Shown: one piece after another, positions 1 to 5,431 of the stretch
Layout: every line of letters starts with the position of its first letter
How positions within the stretch are numbered: position 1 is the stretch's first letter
Source of the DNA: an uncultured Pseudomonadota bacterium
Lineage (GTDB): Bacteria; Pseudomonadota; Gammaproteobacteria; Burkholderiales; SG8-39
Direction of reading: 5' to 3'
Assembly (NCBI GenBank): GCA_903909415.1
Contig: CAIVVS010000125.1
Location: forward strand, 1 to 6,705
Length of the DNA stretch: 6,705 nucleotides
Position numbers and translations under genes: made by a program
The notes under the pieces: generated by a model
What the model was told of the DNA's origin: nothing
What the model saw: only the letters and a program-made list of their open reading frames with translations
Database searches by the model: none

Positions 1-1159
1 AAGGCAGCTTCAGGCGCTCGAGTTCCGCTTCAGGCACGCCCGGCCCGTTGTCGGAAACCTCGGCGACGGCAGCCCCATCCTCGGAGTACACGCGCAGCGC
101 CACCTCGCCGCCACCGTAGCGCAGCGCGTTGTCCAGCAGGTTGAGCAGGGCGCGCCTGAGCGCGAGCGGCCGCAGCGGCTGCTCGGGCGTCTCGCTGATG
201 TTGGCCTTGATCATGTGGCCGAGGCGCCGCTGGTGCTCTAGCACTTCGTTCGCCAGCTGCGACAGCCGCATTGGCTGCGGCGCCTCGCCGCCGTCCGGGC
301 GCGCGAAGTCGAGGAACTGGCTGATGATGCGGTCCATCTCGTCGATGTCCGCGCCCATGCCGTCGCGCAGCGAGGCGTTGCCGCCGCTCATCTCCACGCC
401 CAGGCGCAGCCGCGCCAGCGGCGTGCGCAGGTCATGCGAGACGCCAGCCAGGATCAGCGCGCGGTCCTCGTCCAGGCGCTGCAGGTCGCGCGCCATCTGG
501 TTGAACGAGCGCGACAGGGTCTGCAACTCGGCCGCGCCGGTCTCGGGGACCGGGTCGGTGCGCCGGCCTTGCCCGATGTCGGCCGCGGCGGCGGCCAGCA
601 GGCGCATCGGTCGGGTGATGCGCCGGACGATGAACCAGGCGGCGAGCAGCGCGAGGGCGAGGGCCACCATGCCCCAGCCCAGCCACTGCAGCGCCTGGCG
701 CCGCTCCAGACGCTCGGAGGGCACGCGCACCCAGTACTCGTCCTCCTCGATGCGGAAGCTGATCCAGAAGCCGCGCACGCCCTCGCGCTCCATCGCGAAG
801 CGCGTCTGCGGGCCGAGTTGCTCGCGCACGATGGCGAGGATGCGCGGGATGTTGCGTATCGCCGGCGGGGGCAGCAGCGTCTCCCCGGGTTCGGCCGGGT
901 AGACCTGTATGCCCTCGCGCTCGGACAGTTCCTGCAGCAGGTCGCGCCGCTTGGCGGATTCCGCCGTCACCAGCGCGGTGCGGGTGAGGTTGACGATGGA
1001 CACCAGGTTCTGCGCCACCTGCCGCGCGCGCGGCTCGGCCTCGTAGCTGCGGAAGATCTGTATCCAGGCGGCCACGGTCGCGACCACCAGCAGCGCCAGC
1101 AGCCCGAAGGTGCGCCACAGCAGCGAGCGCGGAAGCAAGGACCTCCGGGGCAGCCTCAT
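1..1159 (-). CDS. envZ: EnvZ-type sensor histidine kinase (3' end cut by window edge)
   Basis: Inner-membrane sensor kinase that should autophosphorylate on a histidine and pass the phosphate to the OmpR-type regulator encoded just upstream. The visible part is 386 residues from an ATG at 1159. It has a first membrane segment at about residues 17-33, a periplasmic region at about 34-156, a second membrane segment at about 157-178, a HAMP linker at about 179-232, and an H-box with SHDLRTPLARLR (phospho-acceptor H242, almost the same position as in E. coli EnvZ). The N-box reads LLNLLDNALRYGG (N344) and the G1 box DNGPGVP (370-376). The last part of the ATPase domain (G2 and beyond) lies outside the window, so about 60 residues are missing if it matches EnvZ length (450). 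The gene follows ompR by 13 nt, with no strong Shine-Dalgarno, suggesting translational coupling. The symbol is assigned by homology and pairing; the true signal is unknown. Confidence 0.93.
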   Translation of the reverse strand, partial: MRLPRRSLLPRSLLWRTFGLLALLVVATVAAWIQIFRSYEAEPRARQVAQNLVSIVNLTRTALVTAESAKRRDLLQELSEREGIQVYPAEPGETLLPPPAIRNIPRILAIVREQLGPQTRFAMEREGVRGFWISFRIEEDEYWVRVPSERLERRQALQWLGWGMVALALALLAAWFIVRRITRPMRLLAAAAADIGQGRRTDPVPETGAAELQTLSRSFNQMARDLQRLDEDRALILAGVSHDLRTPLARLRLGVEMSGGNASLRDGMGADIDEMDRIISQFLDFARPDGGEAPQPMRLSQLANEVLEHQRRLGHMIKANISETPEQPLRPLALRRALLNLLDNALRYGGGEVALRVYSEDGAAVAEVSDNGPGVPEAELERLKLP

Positions 1160-1172
1160 CGTAGGGGCGGGC

Positions 1173-1898
1173 TCAGGCCTTGGTGCCGTCGGGCACGAAC
1201 ACGTAGCCGAAGCCCCAGATGGTCTGGATGTAGGTCGGCTTGGCCGGGTCCTTCTCCACCAGCTTGCGCAGGCGCGAGATCTGCACGTCGATGGCGCGGT
1301 CGAACACCTCGTACTCGCGGCCGCGCGCCAGTTCCATCAGCTTGTCGCGCGACAGCGGCACGCGGGCATTGGTGACCAGCACCTTGAGCAGCGCGAACTC
1401 GCCGGTGGTGAGCGAGGTGCTCGCGCCGTCGCGCACCAGGGTGCGGGTGGCGAGGTTCAGCTGCATGCCGCCGAACTCGTACTCGCCTGCGTCGGCCTCG
1501 GGCGCCCCGGGCGGGGGCGGGGCGGTGCGACGCCGCAGCACCGCGTGGATGCGCGCGACCAGTTCGCGCGGGTTGAAGGGCTTGGGCAGGTAGTCGTCCG
1601 CGCCCATCTCCAGTCCCACGATGCGGTCCACGTCCTCGCCCTTGGCGGTGAGCATGATGATGGGGATGCCGTTCTTGGTGCCGCGCAGTCGCCGGCAGAT
1701 GGACAGGCCGTCCTCGCCGGGCAGCATCAGGTCCAGCACCAGCAGGTCGAAGCGCTCGCGGTTCATGCTGCGGTCCATGCCGGCCGCGTCGGACACCGCC
1801 TGTACCGCGAAGCCCTGCTCGCCGAGGTAGCGCTGCAGCAGGTCGCGCAGCCGCAGGTCGTCGTCCACCACCAGGATGCGGGTCTTGTTCTCAGCCAT
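1173..1898 (-). CDS. ompR: OmpR-family response regulator
   Basis: DNA-binding response regulator, 241 aa against 239 in E. coli OmpR. The receiver domain (about residues 6-120) shows the acidic pocket D12/D13, phospho-acceptor D56 in LVLDLMLPGEDG, T84 in MLTAKGE, and K106 in YLPKPFNPREL. After a proline-rich linker (TAPPPPGAPEA, about 126-136) comes a winged-helix domain (about 140-237) with the family signatures LTTGEFALLKVL, RAIDVQISRLRKLVEKDP and IQTIWGFGYVF. The ATG at 1898 is preceded by GGAG about 9 nt upstream and gives the expected N-terminus (KTRILVVDDD). It is the promoter-proximal gene of an ompR-envZ operon. Two candidate regulator-binding sites lie in the DNA upstream (see 1937-1958 and 2017-2036), so autoregulation is possible. 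Function in osmolarity or envelope response is inferred from the family. Confidence 0.96.
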   Translation of the reverse strand: MAENKTRILVVDDDLRLRDLLQRYLGEQGFAVQAVSDAAGMDRSMNRERFDLLVLDLMLPGEDGLSICRRLRGTKNGIPIIMLTAKGEDVDRIVGLEMGADDYLPKPFNPRELVARIHAVLRRRTAPPPPGAPEADAGEYEFGGMQLNLATRTLVRDGASTSLTTGEFALLKVLVTNARVPLSRDKLMELARGREYEVFDRAIDVQISRLRKLVEKDPAKPTYIQTIWGFGYVFVPDGTKA

Positions 1899-1936
1899 GT
1901 CCGTGTTCTCCGGGCCGCCGTGGCCCTTGCAGGTCG

Positions 1937-1958
1937 CAGTTTAGGCGCAGTTCAGGCG
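1937..1958. promoter_or_regulatory. 11-bp tandem direct repeat upstream of ompR; candidate response-regulator operator
   Basis: CAGTTTAGGCG (1937-1947) is followed immediately by CAGTTCAGGCG (1948-1958): two 11-bp units, head to tail, with one mismatch. Winged-helix response regulators of the OmpR/PhoB/PhoP class bind such direct repeats with a period near 11 bp, and AGTTTA-N5-AGTTCA resembles a PhoP box. The repeat lies 39-60 nt upstream of the ompR ATG. On the minus strand it contains TAAACT, which could be a -10 element, although I see no good -35. Function is inference. Confidence 0.4.
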
Positions 1959-2016
1959 ACGGGCGGGAAGCTGCCCGGGTTGCGCGGGTAACAGTCGGTG
2001 AGCCCGGCGCCGCCAT

Positions 2017-2036
2017 GAAACAACTGCTTACAAAGC
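2017..2036. promoter_or_regulatory. Candidate OmpR box overlapping a short inverted repeat
   Basis: Two adjacent 10-bp units, GAAACAACTG and CTTACAAAGC, place AAACA and TTACA in the same register. They resemble the half-sites of E. coli OmpR boxes such as TTTACATTTT and GAAACATCTA, though in reversed order. A perfect inverted repeat, CTGCTT-ACA-AAGCAG (2024-2038), overlaps the second unit. The site is about 120 nt upstream of ompR and about 190 nt upstream of the rightward -10, so it could serve either direction. It is a pattern match by eye, not proof. Confidence 0.3.
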
Positions 2037-2206
2037 AGCCGCCTTTCGCGCTGCCGTCCTTGGATACTGCGCCATGGCCTGTACACGCAAGCCGGGCCGG
2101 GACGTTGGATGGCAAGGGGCCGCCGAATGGCGGGAAACCGGGAACGAGGGGAGCATGCCGGTGGACGGGACGATGGCGGTGCGTGGCGCGGTGGCGCTGG
2201 CGGAAC

Positions 2207-2235
2207 TTAACAGCGCCGCCCGGCGTCCCTACAAT
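2207..2235 (+). promoter_or_regulatory. Sigma70-type promoter of the rightward operon
   Basis: TTAACA (2207-2212), a 17-nt spacer, and TACAAT (2230-2235). Each hexamer matches the consensus at five of six bases with the ideal spacing. Transcription should start near 2241-2243, giving a 5' leader of about 28 nt before the TTG start at 2270. This is the best promoter visible in the window. Confidence 0.75.
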
Positions 2236-2258
2236 GCGGGTGCGGTGTCCGCGACGAG

Positions 2259-2264
2259 AGGAGG
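2259..2264 (+). promoter_or_regulatory. Perfect Shine-Dalgarno that fixes a TTG start
   Basis: AGGAGG ends 5 nt before the TTG at 2270-2272. No in-frame ATG exists between the promoter and the signal peptide core, so this site decides the start of the first rightward gene and explains how a weak TTG codon can be used. Confidence 0.75.
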
Positions 2265-2269
2265 GCGAA

Positions 2270-2611
2270 TTGAAGACCACTTTGCAGGCCGAGAGGCGGC
2301 TGTTCGCCGCAGGCCTGGTGTTCGCCCATCAGGCCTGGAGGCTGTTTCTCGCCGCAGGCCTGGCGTTCGCCCTGCTGGCCGCGGCCTGGCCCCTGGATGC
2401 GCAGGCCCAGCCCGGCCCGCATGGCGGCAGGCGCTTCGAGCGGCAGGGACCGCCCCCGCAGCGTCCGGTGCAGCCGCAGCGCGAATGGCGCCAGGCGGGC
2501 GACGGTGCCCAGCCGCAACGCGGCATGTCCCCGGAGGAACGGCGCAACCTGAGGCGGGACATCTATGAACACGGGCGCCAGGTCTACCGCAACCCGGATC
2601 GCCGTCCGTAG
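2270..2611 (+). CDS. Small exported Pro/Arg/Gln-rich protein, unknown function
   Basis: A 113-aa protein starting at TTG behind AGGAGG. Residues 1-10 form a positively charged n-region. Residues 11-42 are hydrophobic, and DAQAQ gives a plausible Sec signal-peptidase site after A46. The mature part is about 67 residues, rich in Pro, Arg, Gln and Gly with no Cys. It ends in a basic, probably helical segment, MSPEERRNLRRDIYEHGRQ, a motif style I recall from short exported betaproteobacterial proteins of unknown function. The signal region holds an internal duplication (RLF-AAGLVFA then RLFLAAGLAFA), making it unusually long. It is the first gene after a strong promoter, and its last 47 nt overlap the DUF1800 gene in another frame, suggesting coupled translation. 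A role as a periplasmic partner of the DUF1800/DUF1501 proteins is inference. A shorter start at GTG 2318 is possible but lacks a ribosome-binding site. Confidence 0.72.
   Translation: MKTTLQAERRLFAAGLVFAHQAWRLFLAAGLAFALLAAAWPLDAQAQPGPHGGRRFERQGPPPQRPVQPQREWRQAGDGAQPQRGMSPEERRNLRRDIYEHGRQVYRNPDRRP
2298..2371 (+). repeat. Imperfect tandem duplication inside a signal-peptide coding region
   Basis: GGCTG...CGCCGCAGGCCTGG...TTCGCCC occurs at 2298-2327 and again at 2340-2372. The identical core CGCCGCAGGCCTGG sits at 2305-2318 and 2350-2363, a shift of 45 nt (15 codons, in frame). The second copy carries one extra codon near its start. At protein level it doubles the hydrophobic core of the signal peptide. 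Confidence 0.7.
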
Positions 2612-4181
2612 GTCTGTCGCCGCAGTCCTGCGTGCCGCAACTGCGGTCGCGCTGGTGGCGACGGCCGGAGCCGCGCTGGCGCAGGCCATGGGCGAGGACG
2701 ATGCCCGCCACCTGCTGAACCGGCTGCAGTTCGGCGCGACGCCCGCGGAAATCCGCGACACCGCGCGCCTGTCGCGCGAGCAGGCGGTGGACCGGCTGCT
2801 GTCCGGCGTGCGCGCGACGCCCGCCACGCCGCTGCCCGAGTGGGCCCGCGAATGGACGCCGCGCCGGCAGTTGCGCGAGGCGAGCGAGGAAGAACGCCGC
2901 GCGCTGCTCGACCAGGAAATCCGCCGCGGCTTCGAGCTGCGCGGCTGGTGGCTCGAGGAGATGCTCGCCAGCCCCTCGCCGCTGACCGAGCGGCTCACCT
3001 TGTTCTGGCACAACCACTTCACCTCCAGCCTGCAGAAGGTGAAGTCGGTGAACCTGGTCGCGCGCCAGAACCTGCTGCTGCGCCGGCATGCGCTGGGCAA
3101 TTTCCGCGAGCTCCTGCACGCGGTCGCGCGCGACCCGGCGATGCTGGTGTACCTGGACTCGGCCAGCAACCGGCGCGGCCAGCCCAACGAGAACTTCGCG
3201 CGCGAGGTGATGGAGCTGTTCACGCTGGGCGAGGGGCGCTATGCCGAGGCCGACATCCGCGAGGCGGCGCGCGCCTTCACCGGCTGGAGCATCGATCCCG
3301 AGACCGGCGGCTTCCTGTTCCGGCGCTTCGCTCATGACGAAGGCGAGAAGACGGTGCTGGGACGCACCGGGCGCTTCGATGGCGACGACGTGCTCGGCAT
3401 CCTGCTGGAGCAGCCGCAGATGGGCGAGCTGCTGGTGGGCAAGCTCTGGCGCGAGTTCGTCTCGCCCGACCCGGACCCGGCGGAGGTCCGGCGCCTGGCG
3501 CGGCGCTGGCGCGAGGCGGGCTGGGAGATGAAGCCGGTGCTGCGCGAGATGCTGCTGTCGCGCGCCTTCTGGAGCGCGGACAACCGCGGCTCGCTGGTGA
3601 AGTCGCCGGTGGACCTGGTGGTCGGCACGCTGCATACCTTCGGCATCGCGGTGGACGACGGCATGCCGTTCGCGCTCATCCTCAACGGACTGGGCCAGAA
3701 CCTGCTCAACCCGCCCAACGTGAAGGGCTGGCCGGGGGGCGAGGCCTGGATCAACTCCAGCACCCTGCTGGCGCGCAAGCAGTTCGTCGAGCGGCTGTTC
3801 CGCGCCGAGGAAATGCCGGTCGCGGCAAGGATGGTGGACATGGAGCGGCGCCCGCTGCGCGAGCAGGCGAATGCAATGCGTGAGCAGGCGTATCCGATGC
3901 GCGAGCAGGCGAAGGCAATGCGCGAGCAGGCCGGACCGCTGCCCAAGGGCACCAACCGCATGGGCGAGGAGGGCCGCGAGCGCATGCGGCGCGCCATGCT
4001 GCAGACCCAGTTCGATGACCGCCGCTGGAGCGCGGGCTTCGGCACCGCGCCGCTGCCCGAGGACCTGAACCGCGTGGTGCTGGCGACCGGGCAGGCCAAT
4101 GCGCAGGTCGTGGAGCCCTCGGCCGGCCTGCGCGCGCAGGTACGGGCGCTGGTGCTCGATCCGGCCTACCAACTCAAGTGA
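2565..4181 (+). CDS. DUF1800 family exported protein
   Basis: A 538-aa member of the DUF1800 family (PF08811), biochemical function not established. The N-terminus is a Sec-type signal peptide (hydrophobic at about 18-38, ALA39-Q40 cleavage), so the protein should be periplasmic or cell-surface. The family core follows: DDARHLLNRLQFGATPAEI (from about 45), LTLFWHNHFTSS (H149, H151), NENFAREVMELFTLG (208-222), EAARAFTGW (233-241), NPPNVKGWPGG (382-392) and a C-terminal LVLDPAYQLK. Between the core and the C-terminus is a linker with four heptads (L/M)REQAxx at 431-458. The ATG at 2565 is the only start that keeps the signal peptide; the next in-frame candidates (GTG 2655, ATG 2688) would destroy it. 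It therefore overlaps the upstream gene by 47 nt, and GAGG about 10 nt upstream could serve as ribosome-binding site. DUF1501 follows after 10 nt, a pairing common in bacteria. Confidence 0.93.
   Translation: MNTGARSTATRIAVRRSVAAVLRAATAVALVATAGAALAQAMGEDDARHLLNRLQFGATPAEIRDTARLSREQAVDRLLSGVRATPATPLPEWAREWTPRRQLREASEEERRALLDQEIRRGFELRGWWLEEMLASPSPLTERLTLFWHNHFTSSLQKVKSVNLVARQNLLLRRHALGNFRELLHAVARDPAMLVYLDSASNRRGQPNENFAREVMELFTLGEGRYAEADIREAARAFTGWSIDPETGGFLFRRFAHDEGEKTVLGRTGRFDGDDVLGILLEQPQMGELLVGKLWREFVSPDPDPAEVRRLARRWREAGWEMKPVLREMLLSRAFWSADNRGSLVKSPVDLVVGTLHTFGIAVDDGMPFALILNGLGQNLLNPPNVKGWPGGEAWINSSTLLARKQFVERLFRAEEMPVAARMVDMERRPLREQANAMREQAYPMREQAKAMREQAGPLPKGTNRMGEEGRERMRRAMLQTQFDDRRWSAGFGTAPLPEDLNRVVLATGQANAQVVEPSAGLRAQVRALVLDPAYQLK
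3855..3938 (+). repeat. Four-copy 21-bp in-frame tandem repeat (minisatellite) in the DUF1800 gene
   Basis: Units at 3855-3875, 3876-3896, 3897-3917 and 3918-3938 each begin CTGCGCGAGCAGGC or ATGCGYGAGCAGGC and encode LREQANA, MREQAYP, MREQAKA and MREQAGP. The first five codons are almost invariant and the last two vary. A 21-bp unit keeps the frame when copies are gained or lost. The heptads are polar, helix-favouring and punctuated by prolines; they lie in a linker after the conserved domain. Confidence 0.92.
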
Positions 4182-4191
4182 GGCACCGGCA

Positions 4192-5352
4192 ATGAAGCGA
4201 CGTGACTTCCTCAAGGCGGCCACCGCGGGCGCGCTGCTCGGGGGCAACGTGCAGGTGCTGCGCGCCGCGCCCGGCGACGCCTACCGCAATCCGCTGGTGC
4301 TGGTCGAACTGAAGGGCGGCAACGACGGCCTGAACACGCTGGTGCCCTACGCCGATCCGGCCTATGCGCGGCTGCGGCCCCGCATCGGCATCCGCCGCGA
4401 GGAGGTGGTGCAGCTCACCGAGCGCGCCGGCCTGCATCCTTCGCTTGCGCCGCTGCTGCCCATCTGGGAGGCGCGCGAGCTGGCGGTGATCCAGGGCGTG
4501 GGCTACCCGCAGCCCAACCTGTCGCACTTCCGCTCCATCGAGATCTGGGAGACCGCCTCGCGCAGCGACCAGACCCTGCAGGAGGGCTGGCTGACGCGCG
4601 CGTTCAACGCGGCACCGGTGCCGGCGAATTTCGCGGCTGACGGCATCGTCATCGGCAGCAACGACATGGGGCCGCTGGCCGGTGGGGCGCGCGCCGTGGT
4701 GCTGTCCAACCCGGAACAGTTCCTGCGCCAGGCGAAGCTTGCCGGCGGCGCGGCGCCGTCGCGCAACCGCGCGCTCGCGCATGTGATGAAGGTCGAGGGC
4801 GACGTGGTGCAGGCGGCGCGCGAGCTGCAGGGCGGGGTCGCGCTGCGCACCGTGTTCCCGCAGGGCGAGTTCGGCAACGCAGTGCGCACCGCGGCGCAGG
4901 TGCTGGCCAACCCTGCCGGCGTGGCGGTGCTGCGCCTGACGCTCAACGGCTTCGACACCCACCAGAACCAGGCCGGCACCCAGGCCAACCTGCTGCGCCA
5001 GCTCGCCGAGGGCCTGGTCGCGCTCAAGGCGGCGCTGGTGGAACTCGGGCGCTGGGAGCGCACTTTGGTGATGACCTATGCCGAGTTCGGCCGGCGCCCG
5101 GCGGAGAACGCCTCGGGCGGCACCGACCATGGCACGGCCTCGGTGCAGTTCGCGATGGGCGGGCGGGTGCGCGGCGGGCTGCATGGCGAGATGCCCAGCC
5201 TCGATCGCCTGGACGGCGGCAACCTGGTGCACACGGTGGACTACCGGAGCCTGTATGCCAGCGTGCTGCGCGACTGGTGGCAGGCCGATGCCGCCTCGGC
5301 AGCCAGCGTGCTGGGCGGGCGCTGGCCGCAGCTGGAGTTGCTGCGCGCCTGA
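4192..5352 (+). CDS. DUF1501 family protein with Tat signal
   Basis: A 386-aa protein of the DUF1501 family (PF07394), which as I recall belongs to the alkaline-phosphatase/sulfatase fold superfamily; substrate unknown. The N-terminus MKRRDFLKAATAGALLGG is a classic twin-arginine signal (R3 R4, F6 L7 K8), with likely cleavage near A26, so the protein is probably folded, perhaps with metal, before export. Family signatures in order: LKGGNDGLNTLVPY (from L40), NLSHFRSIEIWET (H112), FDTH (254-257), MTYAEFGRR (294-302), GGTDHG (309-314) and HTVDYRSLYASVL near the end. The Asp/His clusters at 255-257 and 312-313 are plausible metal ligands, by inference. The start at ATG 4192 is chosen over an upstream open stretch because it gives the Tat signal, with GAGG 8-11 nt upstream overlapping the stop of the DUF1800 gene. 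Translational coupling with DUF1800 is likely. Confidence 0.94.
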   Translation: MKRRDFLKAATAGALLGGNVQVLRAAPGDAYRNPLVLVELKGGNDGLNTLVPYADPAYARLRPRIGIRREEVVQLTERAGLHPSLAPLLPIWEARELAVIQGVGYPQPNLSHFRSIEIWETASRSDQTLQEGWLTRAFNAAPVPANFAADGIVIGSNDMGPLAGGARAVVLSNPEQFLRQAKLAGGAAPSRNRALAHVMKVEGDVVQAARELQGGVALRTVFPQGEFGNAVRTAAQVLANPAGVAVLRLTLNGFDTHQNQAGTQANLLRQLAEGLVALKAALVELGRWERTLVMTYAEFGRRPAENASGGTDHGTASVQFAMGGRVRGGLHGEMPSLDRLDGGNLVHTVDYRSLYASVLRDWWQADAASAASVLGGRWPQLELLRA

Positions 5353-5362
5353 ACGGCGGGGG

Positions 5363-5385
5363 GCGCGGTTCCGCGCAGGGCGCGG
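5363..5385 (+). repeat. Three alternating GCGCGG/CCGCGC arms after the DUF1501 gene
   Basis: GCGCGG (5363-5368), TT, CCGCGC (5371-5376), AGG, GCGCGG (5380-5385). The middle arm can pair with either neighbour, so two mutually exclusive short hairpins are possible. No T-run follows, so this is not a standard intrinsic terminator. It lies directly before the candidate -10 element of the next gene. Confidence 0.4.
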
Positions 5386-5386
5386 C

Positions 5387-5392
5387 TAGAAT
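5387..5392 (+). promoter_or_regulatory. Candidate -10 element for the SGNH hydrolase gene
   Basis: TAGAAT in the context GGCTAGAATG matches the -10 consensus at five of six bases and resembles promoters commonly seen in GC-rich betaproteobacteria. No clear -35 is visible at 16-18 nt upstream, where the sequence is GC-rich. If used, transcription would begin near 5399, about 33 nt before the start codon. Read-through from the upstream operon is also possible, since no terminator is seen. Confidence 0.4.
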
Positions 5393-5431
5393 GCCGTCCT
5401 TCCCCCGTGACCCTGAAAGCCTTTGCCGCCC

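Larger units (their letters stand above)
1899..2269. other. Divergent intergenic region between ompR and the rightward operon
   Basis: About 370 nt with no gene I can support. It holds the ompR leader with an 11-bp tandem direct repeat, a possible OmpR-type site at 2017-2036, and the promoter and ribosome-binding site of the rightward operon at its right end. An open frame runs through it from an ATG at 2015 into the first rightward gene. That ATG lacks a Shine-Dalgarno, and the translated stretch has no signal peptide or recognisable domain, so I treat it as chance openness in GC-rich DNA. The stretch at about 2075-2200 holds nothing I can identify. Confidence 0.7.

Noticed and set aside
432..1118. 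Minus-strand open frame inside the kinase gene in another frame
   Set aside because: The true kinase frame starts at 1159 and carries the H, N and G1 boxes; this alternative frame has no recognisable domain.
129..1375. Plus-strand open frames opposite the kinase and regulator genes
   Set aside because: Both lie antisense to the EnvZ/OmpR genes, whose catalytic motifs are intact; the translations are low-complexity Arg/Ser/Ala sequence.
2028..2068. TTACAA and GATACT as a second rightward promoter
   Set aside because: The spacer would be 29 nt, far from the 16-18 nt required.
2015..2269. Upstream extension of the first rightward gene to an ATG at 2015
   Set aside because: No Shine-Dalgarno precedes that ATG, the extension lies across the strong promoter, and it would bury the signal peptide at residue 86 onward.
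2229..4247. Long minus-strand open frame (about 670 codons) opposite the DUF1800 gene
   Set aside because: It is antisense to a gene with clear family motifs. Its translation is Arg/Ala/His/Gln-rich with no domain, and its heptad-like repeat is just the complement of the 21-bp tandem repeat.
4174..5232. Minus-strand open frame (about 350 codons) opposite DUF1501
   Set aside because: Antisense to a well-supported gene; composition is typical of a GC-rich shadow frame and there is no ribosome-binding site or motif.
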